Assembly (NCBI GenBank): GCA_900539855.1
Contig: UQDO01000004.1
Location: 1-64,000, forward strand
DNA from: an uncultured Oscillospiraceae bacterium
GTDB taxonomy: Bacteria; Bacillota; Clostridia; Oscillospirales; Acutalibacteraceae
Direction: 5' to 3'
DNA length: 64,000 nt
A program made the position numbers and the translations under genes. Numbering within the stretch: position 1 is the first letter of the stretch; each line of letters opens with the position of its first letter. The notes beneath the pieces are model-generated. The model worked only from the letters and a program-made list of their open reading frames with translations. It made no database searches and was not told the DNA's origin. Shown piece after piece: positions 25,376 to 33,351 of this stretch.

Positions 25376-25645
25376 ATGAATGAACAGCTGACATCCGCTC
25401 CGCACGGGATCATAATTGAAAACAGGGAGAAAATGAGCGTTTCCGGCGTACAGGACGTTGTTAGCTTCGATGATCAGACGGTGGTGCTTAACACCTCAAT
25501 GGGCGAGCTGACAGTGAAGGGCGAGGGGCTAAAGGTCAATAGCTTTACGGTCGAAACCGGTGACCTTACACTGGAAGGTAAGCTGTTTGCCCTTGCCTAT
25601 ACATCCTCAAAAAAGAAAAGCGTTATGGGCAGGCTGTTCGGATAA
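25376..25645 (+). CDS. yabP: Sporulation protein YabP
   Basis: 89 aa from ATG 25376; the ATGGAGATC at 25364 is the SD, not the start. Recognised YabP family: HGIIIENREKMSVSGVQDV, FDDQTVVLNTSMGELTVKG, and the C-terminal SVMGRLFG. Expressed in the mother cell in B. subtilis; precise role unknown. Overlaps yabQ by 1 nt. Confidence 0.93.
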   Translation: MNEQLTSAPHGIIIENREKMSVSGVQDVVSFDDQTVVLNTSMGELTVKGEGLKVNSFTVETGDLTLEGKLFALAYTSSKKKSVMGRLFG

Positions 25646-26112
25646 TGCAGGGCATAGATGTATCAGCGCAGATAGTGACATTCCTGCTGTCACTGGCACT
25701 CGGGGCGGTGCTGTGTCTTTTTTATGATATTTTAAGGGTGCTGCATATGACTTCGGTAAACGGCTTCGCCGAAGTCGTTGTTTCAGACCTTATCTTCTGG
25801 CTTGTCGCCGCAATGGCAACTTACTGCTTTTTGCTAATCAGATGCCTTGGACAAATAAGGTTTTATGTTCTGTTCGGAATACTTGTCGGTTTTTTGGCAG
25901 TCCATTTTACTGTTTCAAGCGTTTTTATGAAGATAATGAGGTTTATTTTTAATGCGCTTTCTGCAGTTTCGGGCTTTATAAGGAAAACGGCACTTCTTAT
26001 TTTTTCACCGATCATACGTTTTTTAAAAAAATTGTCTTTTAAAGTAAAAAAGTTCTTGCAAGATAAAGCAGGTCTGTTGTATAATTATTTTAGTAGTTTG
26101 TTTGTGAAATGA
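25645..26112 (+). CDS. yabQ: Spore cortex biosynthesis protein YabQ
   Basis: 155 aa. Three hydrophobic segments at the N terminus (QIVTFLLSLALGAVLCLFYD, LIFWLVAAMATYCFLL, FYVLFGILVGFLAVHF) followed by a basic, helical C-terminal tail rich in Lys/Phe. Matches YabQ, a membrane protein needed for cortex formation. Coupled to yabP. Confidence 0.93.
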   Translation: MQGIDVSAQIVTFLLSLALGAVLCLFYDILRVLHMTSVNGFAEVVVSDLIFWLVAAMATYCFLLIRCLGQIRFYVLFGILVGFLAVHFTVSSVFMKIMRFIFNALSAVSGFIRKTALLIFSPIIRFLKKLSFKVKKFLQDKAGLLYNYFSSLFVK

Positions 26113-26144
26113 TTCGTTGACTTTTTTCGAAAGGGGATGTTGAC

Positions 26145-26435
26145 TTGGCGGTCGAGACTAAAAGACGCGGTAGTATAATACTAAGGGTCGTGCTTGCGAT
26201 TTTTGCTGTCTGGATGATCTTCTATTTAGGCTCGCTTATCAAAAGTTATACATCTCTGCAGGGTGAGCTTGCGGCGGCGACTGCAAAGCGTGACGAGCTG
26301 TCTCTTGAGGTATCCGAAAAGTCCAGGCTGCTTGAAAACGGCAACGATGCCGATTTTGTCGAGCGTGCGGCGCGTGAAAAGTTGGGATTTGTTTACTCAA
26401 ACGAGCATGTTTATATTGATATATCCGGTGACTGA
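26145..26435 (+). CDS. divIC: Septum formation initiator DivIC/FtsB family
   Basis: 96 aa, TTG start after AAAGGGGATG. Short cytoplasmic N terminus, one membrane segment (VVLAIFAVWMIFYLGSLI), then a periplasmic-side coiled coil (YTSLQGELAAATAKRDELS) and the conserved FVERAAREKLGFV end. Bitopic divisome protein of the FtsL-DivIC-DivIB complex. Placed between yabQ and yabR as in B. subtilis. Confidence 0.93.
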   Translation: MAVETKRRGSIILRVVLAIFAVWMIFYLGSLIKSYTSLQGELAAATAKRDELSLEVSEKSRLLENGNDADFVERAAREKLGFVYSNEHVYIDISGD

Positions 26436-26481
26436 TGTCGCCGTGGCATTTTGATTTTTCTTTTGGAGGATTGTTCTATTT

Positions 26482-26952
26482 ATGCAGATCGAGGTTGGAC
26501 AAATTGTTGAGGGTAAGGTCACCGGTATAACCAATTTCGGCGTTTTTGTCGATTTGGGTGAGGGTAAGTCGGGACTTGTCCACATTTCAGAGATCGCCCA
26601 GACCTATGTAAGCGATGTCAGAGAGTTCGTTAAGGAAGGCGACATCGTTAAAATGAAGGTGCTTAATATTTCCGATGACGGAAAGATAAGCCTCAGCATC
26701 AAACGCGCCATTGAAAACCAGCAGCCGCAGCAAAAGCGCCGCTTCGACGGTCCGCGTACTCCGCGCGCACCGAGGGAGCGTCCCCAGCAGTCATTTGCGT
26801 CTCCTGCCGCCGTATGGACTCCTAAAAAGAGTGAGTCGACTTCGTTTGAGGATATGATGGCTAAATTCAAGCAGACGAGCGACGAAAAGTTTTCCGATCT
26901 GAAACGTAAAAATCCCGATTCAAGACGTACTAAACGTTCTGCTGTAAAGTGA
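26482..26952 (+). CDS. yabR: S1-domain RNA-binding protein (YabR-like)
   Basis: 156 aa. Residues 1-75 are one S1 domain (VGQIVEGKVTGITNFGVFVD, SGLVHISEIA, KISLSIKRA). The rest is a proline/arginine-rich flexible tail ending in basic residues. Related to YabR / general stress protein 13; likely ribosome- or RNA-associated. Last gene of the yab cluster. Confidence 0.92.
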   Translation: MQIEVGQIVEGKVTGITNFGVFVDLGEGKSGLVHISEIAQTYVSDVREFVKEGDIVKMKVLNISDDGKISLSIKRAIENQQPQQKRRFDGPRTPRAPRERPQQSFASPAAVWTPKKSESTSFEDMMAKFKQTSDEKFSDLKRKNPDSRRTKRSAVK

Positions 26953-26961
26953 TATCTTATA

Positions 26962-26987
26962 GGGCGGACATGTGTCTGCCCTTTTTA
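26962..26987 (+). terminator. Terminator after yabR
   Basis: GGGCGGACA / TGTCTGCCC stem (one wobble) followed by TTTTT. Confidence 0.8.
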
Positions 26988-27012
26988 TTTTGTTTGAAAT
27001 AAAGGTGTTTTA

Positions 27013-28134
27013 ATGACTGTTTATGAACTTGCCGCACCGTGCCTGTTCGGCGTAGAGGGTATACTTGCCGATGAGCTCCGCAGGCTAAGCTTTGATAATA
27101 TAAGGGCTGAAAACGGGCGCGTTCTGTTTTCCGGAACCGCTTCCGACATAGCTGCTGCCAATATAAATTCCCGTTTTGCCGAAAGGATAACCGTAGTCCT
27201 CGGCTCATTCAAAGCCACCACATTTACAGAGCTTTTTGACGGGATAAAAAAACTTCCGCTTGAGGAATTTATAGGTTCAAGTGACTCTTTTCCGGTTAAG
27301 GGATGGAGCCTTGATTCCGCACTCCACAGTATTCCCGACTGCCAGTCGATAATAAAAAAGGCGTGCGTGGAAAGACTTAAATCGGTTTATAAGACCGATT
27401 GGTTTGAGGAAACAGGTCCTGTTCATCAGCTGCAGTTCTCGATCTTAAAGGATAATGTCACCTTTATGCTCGACACCTCCGGCGCAGGACTGCATAAAAG
27501 GGGATACCGCGCCAATTCAAATGCCGCGCCGCTCAAAGAGACGCTTGCCGCCGCGATGTGCGACCTTGCGAGGATATATCCGGATACTCAGATATATGAT
27601 CCGTTCTGCGGCAGCGGAACGATATTGATAGAGGCTGCCATGATGGCTCAGAAAAAGGCACCGGGACTTATGCGCTCGTTTGCAGCCGAACGGTTCGGAT
27701 TTATCGACCAGTCGGTATGGCGTGAGCAGCGCAGTATTGCCGTTGACCGTATAGTTCCTAATGTTGAGTTCAGAGCCTTCGGTTCTGATATTGACCCTCA
27801 GTCTGTGAAGCTGACCTTGGAAAACGCAAAAAAAGCCGGCGTATCAAAATATGTTTCTGCTGCTGTGGCGGATGTAAAGGACTTCAAACTGCCCGAAGAG
27901 GGACGTGCACTCGTTATAACGAATCCGCCTTACGGCGAAAGGCTGCTTGATATCAAGGCATCCGAGGAGCTTTACAGGGTCATGGGTAACGTATTTGTAA
28001 AGAAACAGGGCAGGAAATTTTATATCATCAGCCCGTCAGATGATTTCGAAATGCTTTTTGGAAGACCTGCCGATAAAAAGCGCAAGCTTTATAACGGCAT
28101 GATAAAATGTAATCTCAATATGTATTTCAAATAA
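27013..28134 (+). CDS. THUMP-domain class I SAM-dependent RNA methyltransferase (RlmL/YpsC-like)
   Basis: 373 aa. The N-terminal half has a ferredoxin-like region and THUMP (ELAAPCLFGVEGILADEL, DTSGAGLHKRGYR). The C-terminal Rossmann domain has YDPFCGSGTILIEAAMMA for SAM binding and VITNPPYGERL, the NPPY motif of N2-guanine/N6-adenine methyltransferases. Probably modifies 23S rRNA (m2G2445-type) or tRNA. It stands alone between two terminators. Confidence 0.92.
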   Translation: MTVYELAAPCLFGVEGILADELRRLSFDNIRAENGRVLFSGTASDIAAANINSRFAERITVVLGSFKATTFTELFDGIKKLPLEEFIGSSDSFPVKGWSLDSALHSIPDCQSIIKKACVERLKSVYKTDWFEETGPVHQLQFSILKDNVTFMLDTSGAGLHKRGYRANSNAAPLKETLAAAMCDLARIYPDTQIYDPFCGSGTILIEAAMMAQKKAPGLMRSFAAERFGFIDQSVWREQRSIAVDRIVPNVEFRAFGSDIDPQSVKLTLENAKKAGVSKYVSAAVADVKDFKLPEEGRALVITNPPYGERLLDIKASEELYRVMGNVFVKKQGRKFYIISPSDDFEMLFGRPADKKRKLYNGMIKCNLNMYFK

Positions 28135-28140
28135 GTATGA

Positions 28141-28168
28141 AGTGACCCTGTTTTGGGGTCACTTTTTT
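28141..28168 (+). terminator. Terminator after the RNA methyltransferase gene
   Basis: AGTGACCC / GGGTCACT stem, 7-nt loop, then T6. Confidence 0.9.
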
Positions 28169-28218
28169 GTTTTATACCGTCAATAATACTCATATAAATC
28201 TTTGAAGGAGGAATTTAT

Positions 28219-28689
28219 ATGAGCTTTATCAAAAAGTATAAAATGCAGATCATTTATACCGTTATAACCTTGCTTGCAGGAGGTTTGTCGGCGCTGCTGT
28301 CAGGCAGCTTTGATATTTACTCTACCATGAAACAGCCGCCGTTAGCACCCCCTGCGATAGTGTTTCCGATAATGTGGACCGTTCTTTATATACTTATGGG
28401 TATTTCCGCAGGTATTGTTGCAGACTCGCACGATCTTGACAGGACTCTTGGACTAAAGCTTTATTTTTTGCAGCTTGCGCTGAACGTTCTTTGGCCGGTC
28501 ATATTTTTCAGATTTAAAGCAATAAAGTTCGCTCTGTTCTGGCTTGTTCTGATAATTATTGCAGTGATAGCGCTTTACCGCGAATTCGGTAGTATCTCAA
28601 AAACGGCAGGCAGGCTTCTGATACCTTATATTTTGTGGCTTATTTTTGCCTTCTACCTTAATTTCGGGTTCATTATTTTGAACTCATAA
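28219..28689 (+). CDS. TspO/MBR family tryptophan-rich membrane protein
   Basis: 156 aa, five membrane segments. Signatures MKQPPLAPPAIVFPIMWTVLYILMG-type loop between TM1 and TM2, ALNVLWPVIFF and LYREFG. Family binds porphyrins and cholesterol-like ligands and may degrade protoporphyrin or act in stress. SD GAAGGAGG. Precedes groESL but is separated from it by the heat-shock promoter. Confidence 0.92.
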   Translation: MSFIKKYKMQIIYTVITLLAGGLSALLSGSFDIYSTMKQPPLAPPAIVFPIMWTVLYILMGISAGIVADSHDLDRTLGLKLYFLQLALNVLWPVIFFRFKAIKFALFWLVLIIIAVIALYREFGSISKTAGRLLIPYILWLIFAFYLNFGFIILNS

Positions 28690-28719
28690 AAATTTTTTTG
28701 AAAAATATAGCAAAAGTAC

Positions 28720-28747
28720 TTGATTTTTTCTGAAAACTTGCTAAAAT
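28720..28747 (+). promoter_or_regulatory. Sigma-A promoter of groESL
   Basis: TTGATT, 16 nt, TAAAAT, immediately before the CIRCE operator. Confidence 0.75.
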
Positions 28748-28752
28748 ATATA

Positions 28753-28779
28753 TTAGCACTCAAGAGTAATGAGTGCTAA
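28753..28779 (+). promoter_or_regulatory. CIRCE operator (HrcA binding site)
   Basis: Perfect consensus TTAGCACTC-N9-GAGTGCTAA, 33 bp before groES and just after the -10 box. Predicts HrcA repression and heat-shock induction of groESL; hrcA itself is not in the window. Confidence 0.98.
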
Positions 28780-28811
28780 AACATTGATAATAAATATCAG
28801 GAGGTAATATT

Positions 28812-29096
28812 ATGACTATAAAACCGTTGGCAGACAGAGTGGTCATCAAGGCAGTTGAAGCTGAGGAGACGACCAAGAGCGGCATTATCCTTGCCGGAGC
28901 TGCTAAGGAAAAACCGCAGGTGGCTGAGGTCGTTGCAGTAGGCCCTGGCGGTATGGTGGACGGAAACGAGGTTGTTATGAACGTTAAGGTCGGTGACCGC
29001 GTTATAACAAGCCAGTATGCAGGCAACCCCGTTAAGGTTGACGGAGTGGAGCTCAGCATAGTCCGCCAGTCAGATATTCTCGCCATTGTCGAATAA
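28812..29096 (+). CDS. groES: Co-chaperonin GroES
   Basis: 94 aa. IKPLADRVVIKAVEAEETTKSGI is the family start and the mobile loop; VKVGDRVI and the C-terminal DILAIVE complete the beta barrel. Caps GroEL. Controlled by CIRCE; 16 nt before groEL. Confidence 0.98.
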   Translation: MTIKPLADRVVIKAVEAEETTKSGIILAGAAKEKPQVAEVVAVGPGGMVDGNEVVMNVKVGDRVITSQYAGNPVKVDGVELSIVRQSDILAIVE

Positions 29097-29112
29097 TAGG
29101 AGGTAGATAATT

Positions 29113-30750
29113 ATGGCAAAGGAAATTCTTTTCGGAGAAGACGCAAGAAAAGCACTGCAGGCAGGCGTTGATAAGCTTGCAGACGCAGTTAAGGTCACAC
29201 TCGGACCTAAGGGCAGAAACGTTGTCCTTGATAAAAAATTCGGCGCTCCGCTCATCACAAACGACGGCGTTACGATAGCCAAGGATGTTGAGCTTGAAGA
29301 TCCGTTTGAAAATATGGGCGCACAGCTGGTAAAGGAAGTTGCAACAAAGACAAATGACTGTGCAGGCGACGGTACGACTACCGCAACCGTACTGGCACAG
29401 GCTCTTATCAGAGAGGGCATGAAGAACGTTGCCGCAGGCGCTAACCCCATGGTTCTTAAAAAGGGTATACAGATGGCTGTTGACACTGCAGTAAAGACGG
29501 TTGTCGGCAACTCAAAGAAGGTCAGCGGCACCGACGATATCGCCCGTGTTGCTACAATTTCAGCCGGTGATGAGTTTATAGGCAAGCTTATAGCTGAGGC
29601 TATGGATAAGGTTTCGTCAGACGGCGTTATCACCGTTGAGGAGTCAAAGACTGCTGAAACCTATTCAGAAGTTGTTGAAGGTATGCAGTTTGACAGAGGC
29701 TATATCACCCCTTACATGGCAACCGATACTGACAAAATGGAAGCCGTTATCGATGATCCGTTTGTACTCATAACCGATAAGAAGATATCCAATATTCAGG
29801 AGATCCTGCCGCTGCTTGAACAGATGGTCCAGTCGGGCGGCAAGCTTGTTATAATCGCCGAGGATGTTGAGGGCGAGGCTCTTTCAACCCTTATCGTCAA
29901 TAAGCTGCGCGGAACCTTTACCTGCGTTGCTGTCAAGGCTCCGGGCTTTGGCGACAGACGTAAAGAAATGCTTCAGGATATCGCAATTCTTACCGGTGGT
30001 CAGGTCATTTCCTCAGAGCTTGGTCTTGAGCTTAAGGATACTACCGTTGACATGCTCGGACGCGCACGTCAGATCAAGATAAGCAAGGAAAACACCATCA
30101 TTGTCGGCGGCGCAGGCAATTCCGATGAGATCAAGAACAGGGTAAGCCAGATCAGAAAGCAGATTGAGACAACAACCTCCGATTTTGACCGTGAGAAGCT
30201 GCAGGAGAGACTTGCAAAGCTGTCGGGCGGCGTAGCCGTTATCAAGGTTGGTGCTGCTACCGAGGTCGAGATGAAGGATAAGAAGCTCCGCATCGAGGAC
30301 GCTCTGTCGGCCACAAAGGCAGCCGTTGAGGAAGGCATCGTTGCCGGCGGCGGTGTTGCTCTTGTCAATGCCATCGGCTCAATCAAGGAGCTGCTTGGCA
30401 CCGTTGACGGCGATGTCAAGACCGGTGTTTCGATAGTTCTCAAGGCTCTTGAGGCTCCTATCCGTCAGATCGCTTACAATGCAGGACTTGAGGGATCGGT
30501 CATTGTTGACAAGATCCTTACCTCAGGCAAGGCAAATTACGGCTTTGATGCATATAACGAGAAGTACACCGATATGATCGAAGCAGGTATCGTTGATCCT
30601 ACCAAGGTCACACGTTCGGCACTTCAGAACGCAGCGTCGGTTGCCTCCATGGTTCTTACCACCGAGTCGGTCGTTGCCGAAAAGAAGGACCCGAAGGCTG
30701 ATGCGGCAGCTGCAGCAGCAGCCGCAGGCGCAGCAGGCGGAATGTATTAA
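29113..30750 (+). CDS. groEL: Chaperonin GroEL
   Basis: 545 aa, full length. VTLGPKGRNVVLDKKFG, the ATP-binding NDCAGDGTTTATVLAQ, KAPGFGDRRKEML and EGIVAGGGVALVNA are all intact. The C-terminal tail is an alanine run ending GGMY instead of the usual GGM repeats. 14-mer protein-folding chamber with GroES. Strong terminator follows. Confidence 0.98.
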   Translation: MAKEILFGEDARKALQAGVDKLADAVKVTLGPKGRNVVLDKKFGAPLITNDGVTIAKDVELEDPFENMGAQLVKEVATKTNDCAGDGTTTATVLAQALIREGMKNVAAGANPMVLKKGIQMAVDTAVKTVVGNSKKVSGTDDIARVATISAGDEFIGKLIAEAMDKVSSDGVITVEESKTAETYSEVVEGMQFDRGYITPYMATDTDKMEAVIDDPFVLITDKKISNIQEILPLLEQMVQSGGKLVIIAEDVEGEALSTLIVNKLRGTFTCVAVKAPGFGDRRKEMLQDIAILTGGQVISSELGLELKDTTVDMLGRARQIKISKENTIIVGGAGNSDEIKNRVSQIRKQIETTTSDFDREKLQERLAKLSGGVAVIKVGAATEVEMKDKKLRIEDALSATKAAVEEGIVAGGGVALVNAIGSIKELLGTVDGDVKTGVSIVLKALEAPIRQIAYNAGLEGSVIVDKILTSGKANYGFDAYNEKYTDMIEAGIVDPTKVTRSALQNAASVASMVLTTESVVAEKKDPKADAAAAAAAAGAAGGMY

Positions 30751-30761
30751 TAGCAAGGCAC

Positions 30762-30802
30762 TGTTGCCGGCAGGCTTTATCCCTGCCGGCAACATTTTTT
30801 TA
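30762..30802 (+). terminator. Terminator of groESL
   Basis: 13-bp perfect stem TGTTGCCGGCAGG / CCTGCCGGCAACA, 7-nt loop, T7. Confidence 0.95.
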
Positions 30803-30813
30803 TACCCGGTTTA

Positions 30814-30842
30814 TTGACAGTTACCACTAATTGATGTATTAT
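30814..30842 (+). promoter_or_regulatory. Sigma-A promoter of tyrA-pncB
   Basis: TTGACA, 17 nt, TATTAT, 31 bp before the tyrA ATG. Confidence 0.8.
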
Positions 30843-30873
30843 ATTAGAAACTTAAAGTGAACGGAGCTGTAAA

Positions 30874-31731
30874 ATGACTGCCCTTATAATTGGCCTCGGT
30901 CTTATCGGAGGATCGGTGGCAAGATCCTTAAAAAAGAATTCTGATTGGCGCGTGTTTGGATATGATAAAGACTTGTCGGTCTTACATGAGGCTGAACACT
31001 CCGGTGCACTGGACGGTTTGTGGAGCGAGGGGACAGAGTCTGACGCAGATATAACGGTCATTTGCCTGCCTCCTTCTGCCGCAGTTTCATTTTTAAAGAA
31101 TAATGTTAGGTTTTTAAAACCCGGCTCGGTTGTTACCGATGTCTGCGGAATTAAACGCTGGGTAGTCGAACAGTGTGACCGAATATGCCGCGAAAGCGGA
31201 CTTAAATTCATAGGCGGTCATCCGATGGCAGGAAAGGAACGCAGCGGTTTTAAAAATTCCGATGAAAACCTCTTTAACCGCGCAAGCTATATTCTGACTC
31301 CTGTCAATACGACCGGCGAGGCCGCGCTCGATGCCGCAAAGAAACTGGCTTTGGCACTCAATGTTGCAAAAATAACCGTAACTACGCCGGAGCATCACGA
31401 CCGGGTTATTGCGTTTACCTCGCAGCTGCCGCACATTATTGCCGGTGCATATGTAGGATCAGAGACCTGTCAGATGCGGCACGGCTTTTCGGCAGGCAGC
31501 TTTAAAGATGTTTCAAGGGTTGCTACGGTAGATGAACACCTTTGGACTGAGCTGTTTATGAAAAACAAAGAAATGCTGCTGCCTGAGATAGACTGTATGA
31601 TCGAAAAACTGATGGAATATAAAAACGCCATTAAAAGCGGCGATAATGAAACGCTTTGTGAAATAATAAAACATGGCAGAGTTATAAAGGAAAATGATCT
31701 TAAGGAGACCGAAAGGGAAGAAAAATTATGA
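30874..31731 (+). CDS. tyrA: Prephenate dehydrogenase
   Basis: 285 aa. NAD(P) motif IIGLGLIGGSVARSL at the N terminus, FIGGHPMAGKERSG with the catalytic His, and TPEHHDRVIAFTSQLPH in the helical dimerisation domain. Converts prephenate to 4-hydroxyphenylpyruvate in tyrosine synthesis. No ACT domain, so no direct C-terminal tyrosine feedback module. Overlaps pncB by 4 nt, an unusual partner. Confidence 0.95.
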   Translation: MTALIIGLGLIGGSVARSLKKNSDWRVFGYDKDLSVLHEAEHSGALDGLWSEGTESDADITVICLPPSAAVSFLKNNVRFLKPGSVVTDVCGIKRWVVEQCDRICRESGLKFIGGHPMAGKERSGFKNSDENLFNRASYILTPVNTTGEAALDAAKKLALALNVAKITVTTPEHHDRVIAFTSQLPHIIAGAYVGSETCQMRHGFSAGSFKDVSRVATVDEHLWTELFMKNKEMLLPEIDCMIEKLMEYKNAIKSGDNETLCEIIKHGRVIKENDLKETEREEKL

Positions 31732-33176
31732 ATAAAATGTATGATGTGGCTATGCTGTCGGACTTTTATGAGTCAACCATGGCAAACGGCGCTATCTTGA
31801 AGGGACACAAAGACACGATAGCTTACTTTGATATGTTCTTCCGCAGAGTGCCGGACGACGGTGGATTTGCGATAATGGCAGGTCTTGAACAGCTTATAAA
31901 TGACCTTAAGAATTTTACCTTTACCGATGAAGACATCGAATATATGCGCGAGCAGAAGATATTTGATGAAAAGTTTTTAAAGTATCTTAAAGATTTCAGG
32001 TTTTCCTGCGACGTATGGGCAATACCTGAAGGGACGCCTATTTTCCCGAAAGAGCCTATCATTACGGTCCGCGGACCGATTACCGAGCTGTTTCTTATAG
32101 AAACTCTGCTTTTGCTTAATATCAATCATCAGTCGCTTATTGCCACCAAGGCAAACAGAATTGTCAGGGCTGCACAGGGCAGACCGGTAATGGAGTTCGG
32201 CGCAAGGCGCGCACACGGAATGGACGCCTCGGTTTACGGAGCGAGAGCCGCCTATATCGGCGGATGCGTCGGGACATCATGCGTTAAAGCCGGCAGGGAT
32301 TTTGATATCCCGGTTTCAGGCACCATGGCGCACAGCTGGGTACAGCTTTTTGACAGTGAGTATGAGGCGTTCAAAGCCTATGCCGAGGTATATCCCGATA
32401 AAAGCCTTTTCCTTGTTGACACATATGACGTTCTGAAATCGGGTATTCCTAATACCATAAAGGTTGCAAATGAGGTGTTGAAGCCGCTCGGCTGCCGTCC
32501 GCTCGGCATAAGGATAGACAGCGGCGATATAACCTACCTTTCGAAACGCGCCAGAAAGATGCTTGACGCAGCAGGCTACCCGGATTGCTCAATATGTATT
32601 TCTAATTCGCTTGATGAATACCTGATACGCGATATGCTTATGCAGGGCGCAAAGATTGATTCATTCGGCGTCGGCGAGCGCCTGATAACCGCGTCGAGCG
32701 AAGCGGTGTTCGGCGGAGTTTATAAAATGGCTGCCATTGAGGACGAAAACGGAAAGCTGATACCTAAAATCAAACTCAGTGAAAACACTTCAAAAATAAC
32801 TTTACCCGGATTCAAGCAGTGCTGGAGACTGTTTGACCGTGAAAGCGGAAAGGCGATTGCCGACGTGATCACGCTGCGCGATGAAAAAATCGACGACACC
32901 GGCGAGTATGATCTTTTTGATCCGGAATTCACATGGAAGCGCAAGATTGTGTCCGGCTTTATTGCGCGTCCTTTGCAGGTGCCGATATTCAATAAGGGCG
33001 AGCTTGTCTATAAAAGCCCCAGTGCAACTGCTATCAAGGAATACCGTGAGCAGCAGGTCGAGTCGCTGTGGGAAGAAGTGCAGAGGTTTGAAAAGCCGCA
33101 CAAATATTATGTCGATCTTTCGCAGAATCTGTGGGATCTTTACACCGATATGCTTAAACGCAATACAATGAAATAA
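31728..33176 (+). CDS. pncB: Nicotinate phosphoribosyltransferase
   Basis: 482 aa. DFYESTMANG start, FFRRVPDDGGFAIMAGLEQ, EFGARRAHGMDASVYGARA (phosphoribosyl/His region) and RIDSGDITYLSKRARKML match the clostridial/archaeal-type NAPRTase. Makes nicotinate mononucleotide in the Preiss-Handler route, feeding NadE further along the window. ATGA overlap with tyrA. Confidence 0.95.
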   Translation: MNKMYDVAMLSDFYESTMANGAILKGHKDTIAYFDMFFRRVPDDGGFAIMAGLEQLINDLKNFTFTDEDIEYMREQKIFDEKFLKYLKDFRFSCDVWAIPEGTPIFPKEPIITVRGPITELFLIETLLLLNINHQSLIATKANRIVRAAQGRPVMEFGARRAHGMDASVYGARAAYIGGCVGTSCVKAGRDFDIPVSGTMAHSWVQLFDSEYEAFKAYAEVYPDKSLFLVDTYDVLKSGIPNTIKVANEVLKPLGCRPLGIRIDSGDITYLSKRARKMLDAAGYPDCSICISNSLDEYLIRDMLMQGAKIDSFGVGERLITASSEAVFGGVYKMAAIEDENGKLIPKIKLSENTSKITLPGFKQCWRLFDRESGKAIADVITLRDEKIDDTGEYDLFDPEFTWKRKIVSGFIARPLQVPIFNKGELVYKSPSATAIKEYREQQVESLWEEVQRFEKPHKYYVDLSQNLWDLYTDMLKRNTMK

Positions 33177-33182
33177 ACCTTA

Positions 33183-33213
33183 CCGATCCGTTCTTTACAC
33201 GGGTCGGCTTTTT
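33183..33213 (+). terminator. Terminator after pncB
   Basis: CCGATCCGT / ACGGGTCGG stem (one G-T wobble) followed by CTTTTT. Confidence 0.8.
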
Positions 33214-33260
33214 CATTTTGTCAAAATGTTACCAAAATGAAAACATTGATTTATTTTTGT

Positions 33261-33289
33261 TGCAATAACAATTTATTTATTGTATAATC
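33261..33289 (+). promoter_or_regulatory. Sigma-A promoter of lon-engB-lysA
   Basis: TTGCAA, 17 nt, TATAAT, 62 bp before the lon ATG. No CIRCE or obvious CtsR repeat overlaps it. Confidence 0.75.
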
Positions 33290-33351
33290 ACTTAAGTATT
33301 TTGGGACAGTGGATTTTTTGCCTACCGTCTCACACCCGAATGGAGAATAAC